This document shows, piece by piece, positions 7,015 through 13,644 of a DNA stretch of 15,573 nucleotides. The position numbers and the translations under genes are program-made. Each line of letters starts with the position of its first letter. The first letter of the stretch is position 1. Origin of the DNA: RUG572 sp051884915 (GTDB lineage Bacteria; Verrucomicrobiota; Kiritimatiellia; RFP12; UBA1067); NCBI GenBank assembly GCA_051884915.1, contig JBJEWF010000057.1, forward strand, positions 1 to 15,573, in the 5' to 3' direction. Under the pieces are notes generated by a model. It made no database searches. It worked only from the letters and a program-made list of their open reading frames with translations, and was not told the origin of the DNA.

Positions 7015-10000
7015 ATGGCAGACAAAAAGGACAATGCGCGGGGCGTCCGCGCGGCGCGCAAGGCGCTTGCGCTGTCGGGCGCGCTTCTGTTCGCGGGCTT
7101 GCTTCCCGGGGAGGAGCCCGTCTATCTCCAGTGGCTGAAAACGACGTGGCACGACGACAACACCAACCCCGAGAAGTCCTTTGCGACGGCGTCCTACTGG
7201 TCGCCGGAGGTCACGCCCACGAATTCGCCCGCCAACTACCTGTGCTGGGCCGCGGCCGAGGATCCCGGACTGGCGCTCAACCAGTGGGTGAGCTGGCCGT
7301 CGTGCAGTATCACGATCTGGGGCGTGGCCAACTCTTCCTCCTTTCAGGTGTTCCGCCAGAATAGCGGAAACGGGAACTACTATTCCTTCTACGATGCCGC
7401 CAACTCGCCGGCCCTGTGGTTCATGGGCGGCCGTTCGGGATTTGCCACGCGCGGACCGGACGTCTTGGCGCTGGATCGGGTGCTGATGACCGTCCAGTCC
7501 CATTTCTATCCCACAAACGAGACTCATGCGATCGCGCTGCGCCATCCGTTCGGGCAGGCGCCGATCAAGAAGCTGGGACCGGGCAAGCTGGTGCTGGAGA
7601 AGCCTTTCCGCGGCGGCGTGATCCATGAGGCGGGCACGCTTGAAATCGGCGCCGCGCAATCCGCGGACCTGTCCCGTCCGGCCGGCGTGCCCGCATACCG
7701 TTTTGACGCGGCCGCCACGAATACGATGGAGGTTTCGCAGGATGACGACGGCACGGACCGTCTCACGCGCTGGCACGACGCCGAAGGCGGCAGCCTCTAT
7801 CTCTACGGTCCCTCTTCCACCGGCGACTACACGTGGAAATGTCCCCAGCTCGGCCCGGAAACGGTCAATGGCGTACGCCTTGTCAATTTTGGCGCGTACA
7901 GCGCCGGACTGGAGTATCCCGCGGACGACGAAGCGGTTTACGGCACGACGGCGCTGCTGGACTATTGCGACTACCGTTCGAGCGGCGCGCAGGAGGTTTT
8001 CTTCGTGGCCAAGTGCACGACGCCCGGCTACATGCACTCGCCCTTCGAATGGTGGACGAAAGACGGCTCGGGGACTGGCGCCTTTCACCTCCAGGGCGCC
8101 GGCGTGGGCGTATTGGACACGAACGTGGCGCTGACATACGATTCCGCGAGCGCAATCAACGGGGCGCCCGTGTATTCCCGCACCGGCAGTTTCACCGACT
8201 ACCGCGATCCCCAGACCTTGCAGGTCTACCACATTGCGGCGACCAACCTCGTCAGCGTCTGGCACTGCGGAGGCATGAAGGGGAGCAAAACGGCGGGCGG
8301 CCTCGTCCTCGCGGAGGCCATTGCCTACACCAATGCGCTGACGGAAGCCGAGCGGCTGCAGACCACGCGCTACCTCATGGCGAAATGGCACGAGAAGGGG
8401 AAGACCGATCTCGTCTGGCAGGACCTCAACTACCTTGAGATTCCCGTCGAGGGCGTCCGGGTCTGCGTGCCCGAGGGCAAGACGGCCAGCATCCGGACGG
8501 TCCATGCGCCGGCCAGCGCACCCACGCGCGGCTTCACCAAGACGGGCGCGGGAACGCTGATTCTCGACCGGGCGGGGAAGGAGAACCTGACGGTCGAGGA
8601 GGGACGCGTCAAGTTCGTCCACCAGGTGGCCGACGCATACGACGATCCCCAGCCGGCGCCCAATCCGCATTTCTGGGGCGATGCCACGAAGCCGGATCGC
8701 TTCCTGTTCGAGAAGGACGCCGAGGGGAACGACACCACCGACATCGCGGCCTGGCTGGATTGCCGGGAGGGCGTGGGCGTCACCATGACCAACAACTACA
8801 TCAAGGAGACGTTGAAGCCCACCTACAATTCCGCCGGACCGCGCGGCATGCCCTGCGTGGACTTCGGGTCGGCCTATGCGGGAAATGGCGCGCGCCTGGG
8901 GTTGAGCACCTGCCTGAACGATTCCGGAAACGTCACCTACACGGCAAAATTGATGGAAGGCTTCATCGTGTGGCGCAATCTGGCCGGCAAGGACGCGGCG
9001 CCGATGATCTTCTCCGATTACGCGGCCGTTTCCTTCGGCCGGGACAGCAAATCCCTTTGCCAGTGGGGCGGAAATGCGGATTCCACCCAGAGTTCGGCGC
9101 ACTGGAGCGTGGACGGGTCGTACATGAGCAGCACCAATGAATTCTACGGCAAAGGCGTGGACGACTGGGTGGTCATCCGCTTCTCGTCCGCGCGCCCCTG
9201 CTACGGCAATTCGCTTGCGGGCTACCGGAGCGACAATGGCGGCGGCATTCAGGTCGGCGAATATCTCTTCTACGACCGGACGCTGACGGATGCGGAGCGC
9301 CGCCGCACGGAAGCCTATCTGCTGAAGAAGTGGAAAGGCATGGCGCATCCGGACACCGCCGAAGACACCTTCGGCACGGTGACCTTTTCCGAACAGGCCG
9401 ATCCCGTCCTGGAGACGGACAGCGACCGCCGCTTCACCGCCGTCGTCACGCCCGGCACGCTGGTCAAGAAGGGTGCGGGCGCGGCGCAGATCGGCTGGAC
9501 TCCCGATGCGGACTTCTCCGGCCTTGCCGTACAGGAAGGCGTGCTGTCATTCGACCTTGTGGCGGACCGGGACGCCATCCTCCCCCTGCTGGAAACGGCC
9601 TATTTCCACTTTGACGCGTCCGATCTCTCCACCCTTGTCGCGGAAACGAACGCGTCCACGGTGACGCTCCGCCGCGTCAATCCGGCGAATGGGCGCGCCG
9701 ATGGCGGATATGCGCTCGCCCCGATGACGTCAACGAGTCTGAGCGTGACCAATCTTCCCCGGCTCGTGACCGAGACGATTGGCGGACAATCGCGCACGGT
9801 TTTCGATTTCGGTCCGTATTGTGCGCTCGACCCGGACGAGAACGGCTGCTACCACGTGGAGAATTCCGCGGGCTCGTTCTCCCTCTCGGCGAACCGCTGG
9901 AGCATCAGGGAACTCTACATCGTTTTCCGCGATACGGACGAGCAGTGCCGCCGGTCGGTTTTCGGCACGTGGGAATATTACGCGGACCGCGGCACCGGCG

Positions 10001-10749
10001 GCGCGCTGTTCCAGGGAAATCAGAGCCACCGGGTGTTCAACGACTACTGGCTGGACGTGGACGGCGTCTCGGTGCCGTACAACCACGTCTTGCCCGCGGG
10101 GTGGCACGTGCTCTGCCTGTCCTCGGCCAGCGACACCATTCCGATCTGCCAGTTCGGCTGCCAGAAAATCAACAGCCGCCTTTACCTGGGCGGGCAGCAA
10201 ATCGCCGAGTTCATCGCGTTCGACGCGCAGAACGACCTTTCGACCCGGATCGCGATCCGGGACCATCTGCGGCGGAAATGGCTGAACCAGGCCGACGTCC
10301 AGACACGGGTCCTGGGCGACGTCTCGGTGGCGGCCGGCGCCACGCTCAAGGTCGATTCGAAAGGCTGGGACGCCGATTTCCTGCTTTCGCTCACCTCGCT
10401 TGCCGGCGGCGGCAGGCTGGATCTGGGCGCGGTTTCCGTGACGAACCTTGCCCGCCTCGCCGTGGAAATCGGCCCGGAGGGGACCGTTCCCCTGTGCACG
10501 GTGAGTTCGGCGGTGTCGTTTGCCGACACGGTGACGGTGGCGCTGACGGCGGCCGGATCCGACGTCCGGCCGGCGTACGGGCGCCATCCGATCCTCACGG
10601 CCCAGGGCGGGCTCGTGAACGCCGAACCGCGCGGCAAGTGGCTCGTGACGGCGGAAGAGGGCCTCAACCGGTCCCTGCGCATCGTCGTGGAAGGCGACAC
10701 GGTCTACCTGGAAGTCTGCCGCGCCAATTCCATCGTGATCATCCGCTAG
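7015..10749 (+). CDS. giant secreted LamG-like / autotransporter-strand modular protein
   Basis: A 1244-residue protein with a basic N-terminus and a hydrophobic leader (about 17-32). After an N-terminal region rich in W, N, P and S come three LamG-like (concanavalin A jelly-roll) units at about 227-460, 563-775 and 863-1090. Each starts with a short F-x-F/RFDA-like strand and ends in a conserved tail: LTEAERLQTTRYLMAKW, LTDAERRRTEAYLLKKW or RIAIRDHLRRKW. Between them are glycine-rich strands like autotransporter-associated repeats: KKLGPGKLVLEK (near 184), TKTGAGTLILD (near 508) and VKKGAGAAQIG (near 817), plus a degenerate fourth near 1110. No catalytic motif and no C-terminal autotransporter barrel or sorting tag is visible; it ends in RANSIVIIR. 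Probably a surface or extracellular glycan-binding or adhesion protein. AAGGAG lies 8 bases before the ATG. Co-transcription with the GH5 gene suggests substrate capture for that enzyme. Confidence 0.85.
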   Translation: MADKKDNARGVRAARKALALSGALLFAGLLPGEEPVYLQWLKTTWHDDNTNPEKSFATASYWSPEVTPTNSPANYLCWAAAEDPGLALNQWVSWPSCSITIWGVANSSSFQVFRQNSGNGNYYSFYDAANSPALWFMGGRSGFATRGPDVLALDRVLMTVQSHFYPTNETHAIALRHPFGQAPIKKLGPGKLVLEKPFRGGVIHEAGTLEIGAAQSADLSRPAGVPAYRFDAAATNTMEVSQDDDGTDRLTRWHDAEGGSLYLYGPSSTGDYTWKCPQLGPETVNGVRLVNFGAYSAGLEYPADDEAVYGTTALLDYCDYRSSGAQEVFFVAKCTTPGYMHSPFEWWTKDGSGTGAFHLQGAGVGVLDTNVALTYDSASAINGAPVYSRTGSFTDYRDPQTLQVYHIAATNLVSVWHCGGMKGSKTAGGLVLAEAIAYTNALTEAERLQTTRYLMAKWHEKGKTDLVWQDLNYLEIPVEGVRVCVPEGKTASIRTVHAPASAPTRGFTKTGAGTLILDRAGKENLTVEEGRVKFVHQVADAYDDPQPAPNPHFWGDATKPDRFLFEKDAEGNDTTDIAAWLDCREGVGVTMTNNYIKETLKPTYNSAGPRGMPCVDFGSAYAGNGARLGLSTCLNDSGNVTYTAKLMEGFIVWRNLAGKDAAPMIFSDYAAVSFGRDSKSLCQWGGNADSTQSSAHWSVDGSYMSSTNEFYGKGVDDWVVIRFSSARPCYGNSLAGYRSDNGGGIQVGEYLFYDRTLTDAERRRTEAYLLKKWKGMAHPDTAEDTFGTVTFSEQADPVLETDSDRRFTAVVTPGTLVKKGAGAAQIGWTPDADFSGLAVQEGVLSFDLVADRDAILPLLETAYFHFDASDLSTLVAETNASTVTLRRVNPANGRADGGYALAPMTSTSLSVTNLPRLVTETIGGQSRTVFDFGPYCALDPDENGCYHVENSAGSFSLSANRWSIRELYIVFRDTDEQCRRSVFGTWEYYADRGTGGALFQGNQSHRVFNDYWLDVDGVSVPYNHVLPAGWHVLCLSSASDTIPICQFGCQKINSRLYLGGQQIAEFIAFDAQNDLSTRIAIRDHLRRKWLNQADVQTRVLGDVSVAAGATLKVDSKGWDADFLLSLTSLAGGGRLDLGAVSVTNLARLAVEIGPEGTVPLCTVSSAVSFADTVTVALTAAGSDVRPAYGRHPILTAQGGLVNAEPRGKWLVTAEEGLNRSLRIVVEGDTVYLEVCRANSIVIIR

Positions 10750-10754
10750 ACGCG

Positions 10755-10776
10755 CGCCGGTGGCCGGGCGCCGGCG
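10755..10776. terminator. weak GC-rich stem after the LamG gene
   Basis: CGCCGG (10755-10760) can pair with CCGGCG (10771-10776). No T run follows. It may mark the transcript end between the LamG-like gene and argF, but the whole stretch is GC-rich and such stems arise by chance. Confidence 0.25.
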
Positions 10777-10783
10777 GTCGCGG

Positions 10784-10812
10784 TTGATTCCGCCGAACGG
10801 ATGTGGTAGAAT
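10784..10812 (+). promoter_or_regulatory. argF promoter
   Basis: TTGATT (10784-10789), a 17-base spacer and TAGAAT (10807-10812), preceded by TGG (10804-10806), which makes an extended -10. Transcription is expected to start near 10819. The same TGG-TAxAAT form is used upstream of the sugar-porter gene at 105-113. Confidence 0.75.
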
Positions 10813-10821
10813 ACGCGCGCC

Positions 10822-10899
10822 ATGAAATTGTGGACTGCTTTTGCAGATGGCGGTTTGACGTGCGTTGCCGTGTCCGACGGGGACGCGGCAACGGTTTGA
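10822..10899 (+). CDS. possible 25-residue leader peptide upstream of argF
   Basis: ATG 10822 lies only 2-4 bases after the predicted transcription start. It opens a 25-codon frame beginning MKLWTAFADGG and ending at TGA 10897-10899, four bases before the argF ribosome-binding site. It would be read as a leaderless small ORF whose second half runs through the 13-bp hairpin. It contains no arginine codon, so classical arginine attenuation is not supported. It could be a coincidental frame; the position relative to promoter, hairpin and RBS is the only evidence. Confidence 0.35.
   Translation: MKLWTAFADGGLTCVAVSDGDAATV
10863..10893 (+). promoter_or_regulatory. 13-bp hairpin in the argF leader RNA
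   Basis: CGTTGCCGTGTCC (10863-10875) pairs along its whole length with GGACGCGGCAACG (10881-10893), with one T-G wobble and a five-base loop GACGG. It lies 10 bases before the argF ribosome-binding site and has no following T run, so it is not an intrinsic terminator. It could control translation of argF, mRNA stability, or ribosome pausing in the small leader frame. Confidence 0.65.
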
Positions 10900-10902
10900 C
10901 CC

Positions 10903-10909
10903 GGAAAGG
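10903..10909 (+). promoter_or_regulatory. argF ribosome-binding site
   Basis: GGAAAGG lies 4 bases before ATG 10914 and 7 bases before ATG 10917. It sets the argF start here instead of at the upstream in-frame GTG at 10803, which would overlap the promoter. Confidence 0.65.
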
Positions 10910-10916
10910 TTTGATG

Positions 10917-11921
10917 ATGTTGACTTGGATGCCGGAACTCTATGGCCGCTCGCTGATGCGGATGACCTCGTTCACCGACGAGGAGATGCTGAATCTCATT
11001 GATCTCGCGGGGCAGCTGAAGGCCCGCCGGGCGGCGGGAATCCGCGGCGATCTGCTGCACCGCAAGAATATCGCCCTCATTTTCGAGAAGTCCTCGACGC
11101 GCACGCGCAACTCCTCCGTCATCGCCGCGCGCGACGAGGGCGGCGGCGCCGAGTATCTGACGCGCCCCGACATCCACTTCGGGAAGAAGGAGTCGGTCAA
11201 GGACACGGCGCGCGTGCTGGGGCGCATCTACGACGGCATTCTCTTCCGCGGGTTCAAGCAGTCGACCTGCGAAGCGCTCGCCAAGTGGTCGGGCGTGCCG
11301 GTGTGGAACGGCCTGACGGACGACTACCATCCCACGCAGATCTTCGCCGACCTGCTGACGATCAAGGAGACGTTCGGTTCGCTTCGCGACTGCACGGTCG
11401 CCTATGTGGGCGACGGGCGCAACAACGTGGCGAACTCGCTGATGATGGGCTGCGCCAAGGCGGGGGTCCGCTACGTCTGCTGCACGCCGAAAGAGCTGTG
11501 GCCCGACGAAAAGGAGCTGGCGGAGGCCGAGGCCGTCGCCAAGCGGAACGGCGTGGACGTCCGCGTCTTCTCCGATCCCGTCGCGGGCGTGAGGGGGGCG
11601 AACGTGATCTACACCGACGTCTGGGTGTCGATGGGCGAGGAAGCCAAGACGGCCGAGCGCATCCGGATGCTCCGCCCGTACCAGATCAACATGGACCTGA
11701 TGAGGGCGACCGGCAATCTCGACGGCAAGCTGATGTTTCTCCACTGCCTCCCGGCGTTCCACGACTTCAATACGGACGTGACGAAGGACAGCGGCGCCCT
11801 GGAAGTGACGGACGAGGTTTTCGAGTCGAAGTATTCGAAGGTCTTCGACGAATCCGAAAATCGGATGCACACGATCAAGGCGCTTTTCGTGAGTTCGCTC
11901 TGCAATCAGGCGGCGTTGTAG
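10917..11921 (+). CDS. argF: ornithine carbamoyltransferase
   Basis: Cytosolic enzyme that transfers the carbamoyl group from carbamoyl phosphate to ornithine, giving citrulline in arginine synthesis. The start at 10917 gives 334 residues, the same length as E. coli OTC; ATG 10914 is equally possible and adds one Met. The carbamoyl-phosphate loop FEKSSTRTR (Ser60-Arg64), GKKESVKDTARVLGR, the HPTQ motif in DDYHPTQIFADL, the ornithine-specific DVWVSMG loop (Ser238-Gly240) and the catalytic-cysteine motif HCLPAFHD (Cys277) are all intact, as is the C-terminal ENRMHTIKAL. The SMG loop and HCLP argue for OTC over the putrescine or acetylornithine relatives. The gene has its own promoter and a structured leader, and pyrB follows 76 bases later. 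Whether it acts in synthesis or in the reverse arginine deiminase route cannot be told; no arcA or arcC is in the window. Confidence 0.95.
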   Translation: MLTWMPELYGRSLMRMTSFTDEEMLNLIDLAGQLKARRAAGIRGDLLHRKNIALIFEKSSTRTRNSSVIAARDEGGGAEYLTRPDIHFGKKESVKDTARVLGRIYDGILFRGFKQSTCEALAKWSGVPVWNGLTDDYHPTQIFADLLTIKETFGSLRDCTVAYVGDGRNNVANSLMMGCAKAGVRYVCCTPKELWPDEKELAEAEAVAKRNGVDVRVFSDPVAGVRGANVIYTDVWVSMGEEAKTAERIRMLRPYQINMDLMRATGNLDGKLMFLHCLPAFHDFNTDVTKDSGALEVTDEVFESKYSKVFDESENRMHTIKALFVSSLCNQAAL

Positions 11922-11932
11922 GTTCTGCTGGA

Positions 11933-11971
11933 CTGTCAAATGGCCGGACGCCGCCATTTGACGGCGTCCGG
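11933..11971 (+). promoter_or_regulatory. two interlocking, mutually exclusive hairpins between argF and pyrB
   Basis: Segment A, CTGTCAAATGGC (11933-11944), pairs with A', GCCATTTGACGG (11953-11964), over 12 bp with one wobble. Segment B, CCGGACGCC (11944-11952), pairs perfectly with B', GGCGTCCGG (11963-11971), over 9 bp. The order is A-B-A'-B', so each hairpin's loop holds one arm of the other, and the two cannot both form completely. Neither has a T run. It ends 13 bases before the pyrB ribosome site GGGGGG. As DNA, A/A' is also a perfect 10-bp dyad that could bind a regulator. Confidence 0.6.
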
Positions 11972-11997
11972 ACGAAACGAAAAAGGGGGGCGCGGAA

Positions 11998-13074
11998 ATG
12001 GCGAAGTTGACGGAAATCGGATGGGAAGACTACGAACGGCTTCCCCTGGAGGCGAAGAGGCCGTATCTGGAAAACTACGAGATCCCGAACACGCCGTACC
12101 ACACGCTGTTCGCCCAGCAGTTCGACCGCGGCCTGCTGGAGCGGCTTGCGGCCCTCGCCAACCGCATCCGCTTCATGGCGAAGACGAAGGAGGGCGCGCT
12201 CTATCTGAAGTCGCTGCTGCCCCACAAGCGCGCCATGCTCTATTTCTCCCAGCCGAGCTCGCGGACGTTCCTGTCCCATCTGAACGCCTGCCAGATCCTC
12301 GGGCTCACGACCAGTTCCGTGCGCGACGCCGCGACGAGTTCGGAGGCGAAGGGCGAATCGAAGACGGACACGATCCGGACGTTTTCGAGCTACGTGGACA
12401 TGATCATCATGCGCTGTCCCGAAAAGGGCCTGGCCGAACAGATGGCCTGGGAGCTTTCGAACAGCGACCGTCCGATTCCGATTCTCAACGCCGGTTCGGG
12501 CAAGGACCAGCATCCCACGCAGGCGCTGCTGGACGTCTACACGCTCCTCCGCTCGTTCGAGAAGAAGGGCGGGCTTGAAAACCGCACGGTCACGTTCTGC
12601 GGGGATCTGCTGCGCGGCCGCACGGTCCGTTCGCTCAGCTATCTGCTGACCAACTTCGCCAACGTCCGGCAGGTGTTCGTGGCGCCACCGCAGCTGCAGG
12701 TTCCGGAGGACGTCCTGGCGATCCTGAAGGAGAAGGGCGTGTCCTACGCCGTCTCCGGCAATCTCCGCGAGGCCACGTCGCTGTCCGACGCCGTCTACAT
12801 GACCCGCATCCAGGACGAGTGGGACAGCTCGAAGGGGGAAAGTTCGCGGATCGACACCTCCCTCTTCAAGTTCGGCGCCGAAGAGCTGAAGCTGCTGCCG
12901 AAGGACGGCGTGATTCTCCACCCGCTGCCCCGCCGCGACGAGATCGCGACGTGCTGCGACCGCGATCCGCGCGCGATGTACTGGCGCCAGATGCGCAACG
13001 GCATGTGGATCCGCAGCGCGCTGATCGCCATGACGTTCGGTTTCGAGAAGCAGATCATGTGCTTCGGCGCCTGA
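11998..13074 (+). CDS. pyrB: aspartate carbamoyltransferase catalytic chain, variant P-loop
   Basis: Carbamoylates aspartate to N-carbamoyl-L-aspartate, the committed step of pyrimidine synthesis, in the cytosol. 358 residues. Visible ATCase features: Ser114 and Lys118 in TSSEAKGES, equivalent to E. coli Ser80 and Lys84 of the loop contributed by the neighbouring subunit; MRCP with the conserved Arg; DQHPTQALLD (His172); GDLLRGRTVRSL; YMTRIQDE; and LHPLPRRDEI (His308). The usual STRTR motif is replaced by SSRTF (Ser87-Phe91), keeping the S-x-R-T core. The N-terminus is about 35 residues longer than the E. coli chain. No pyrI regulatory subunit is adjacent. The ribosome site GGGGGG lies 7 bases before the ATG. 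OTC identity is excluded because there is no SMG loop or HCLP. Probably in the same transcription unit as argF. Confidence 0.9.
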   Translation: MAKLTEIGWEDYERLPLEAKRPYLENYEIPNTPYHTLFAQQFDRGLLERLAALANRIRFMAKTKEGALYLKSLLPHKRAMLYFSQPSSRTFLSHLNACQILGLTTSSVRDAATSSEAKGESKTDTIRTFSSYVDMIIMRCPEKGLAEQMAWELSNSDRPIPILNAGSGKDQHPTQALLDVYTLLRSFEKKGGLENRTVTFCGDLLRGRTVRSLSYLLTNFANVRQVFVAPPQLQVPEDVLAILKEKGVSYAVSGNLREATSLSDAVYMTRIQDEWDSSKGESSRIDTSLFKFGAEELKLLPKDGVILHPLPRRDEIATCCDRDPRAMYWRQMRNGMWIRSALIAMTFGFEKQIMCFGA

Positions 13075-13080
13075 GGAGGA
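13075..13080 (+). promoter_or_regulatory. Shine-Dalgarno immediately after the pyrB stop
   Basis: GGAGGA directly follows the pyrB TGA (13072-13074) and sits 6 bases before the GTG start at 13087. The terminating pyrB ribosome covers this site, which indicates translational coupling of the DUF805 gene to pyrB and supports the GTG start. Confidence 0.75.
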
Positions 13081-13086
13081 CGTGGC

Positions 13087-13602
13087 GTGCGCTGGTTCAT
13101 GTTCTGCTGGCAGCGGCTTTTCGACTACGCGGGGCGTTCCCGTCGCCGCGAATACTGGCTGTTTCTGCTTTTCGACCAGGTGCTGGCCGGTCTGCTGCTG
13201 GGCATCGCGTTCACCTCCACCTCCATGGAGGCGCTGGCCGCCGGGAAACCCGATGCGTGGGCGGTGGTGGCGCTGGTGGCGTTCTGCGGCTATTCCCTCG
13301 CGGCGCTTCTGCCCTATTTCGCCGTCACGGTGCGGCGGTTCCACGACGTGGGACGCTCGGGCTGGTGGCTGCTGCTCGTGATCGGCGCGACCCTCGCCAA
13401 CCGGCTGGGCGTGGTGGCTTCGCTGTCCGCGAGGTGCGAGACGCCGTTCCTGTCCGACGGTCTGCAGACGGCGTTCTTCCGGATTTCGCAAATCGCCGGA
13501 TGGATCTGGATCTATCTGCTCTTCACGGTCTTCGTGCGCGACGGCCAGCCGGAAGAGAATCGCTACGGGCCGTCGCCGAAATCCCTTTCGTCCGACGACT
13601 GA
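13087..13602 (+). CDS. DUF805 integral membrane protein
   Basis: Small inner-membrane protein of 171 residues with about four hydrophobic segments. The DUF805 hallmarks are an N-terminal FDYAGRSRRREYWLF segment and RRFHDVGRSGWW after the second or third helix (about 80-92). The C-terminal tail is short and polar. The molecular role of DUF805 proteins is not established. It starts with GTG, 12 bases after the pyrB stop, with a strong SD between, so it is almost surely co-expressed with pyrB. Family members often sit beside unrelated housekeeping genes, so a pyrimidine role should not be assumed. Confidence 0.88.
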   Translation: MRWFMFCWQRLFDYAGRSRRREYWLFLLFDQVLAGLLLGIAFTSTSMEALAAGKPDAWAVVALVAFCGYSLAALLPYFAVTVRRFHDVGRSGWWLLLVIGATLANRLGVVASLSARCETPFLSDGLQTAFFRISQIAGWIWIYLLFTVFVRDGQPEENRYGPSPKSLSSDD

Positions 13603-13644
13603 GGGCGTCCGGCCCGCGGTTTTCACGTTCAACGGTCAACGGCC

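Noticed and set aside
5419..9348. A 1309-codon open frame on the minus strand
   Set aside because: It is antisense to the GH5 and LamG-like genes, which have clear domain motifs. Its product is Arg/Ala/Val-rich with no recognisable domain, as expected from the mirror of GC-rich codons.
10822..10899. Arginine-codon attenuator in the argF leader
   Set aside because: The small frame has no Arg codon and the hairpin has no T run, so classical attenuation is not supported; other leader mechanisms remain open.
10803..10916. N-terminal extension of ArgF from a GTG at 10803
   Set aside because: It starts inside the -10 region of the promoter and adds an Arg/Cys-rich stretch with no OTC similarity; the start at 10917 matches the usual OTC length.
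10917..11921. Putrescine or acetylornithine carbamoyltransferase
   Set aside because: The DVWVSMG loop and HCLPAFHD motif fit ornithine carbamoyltransferase.
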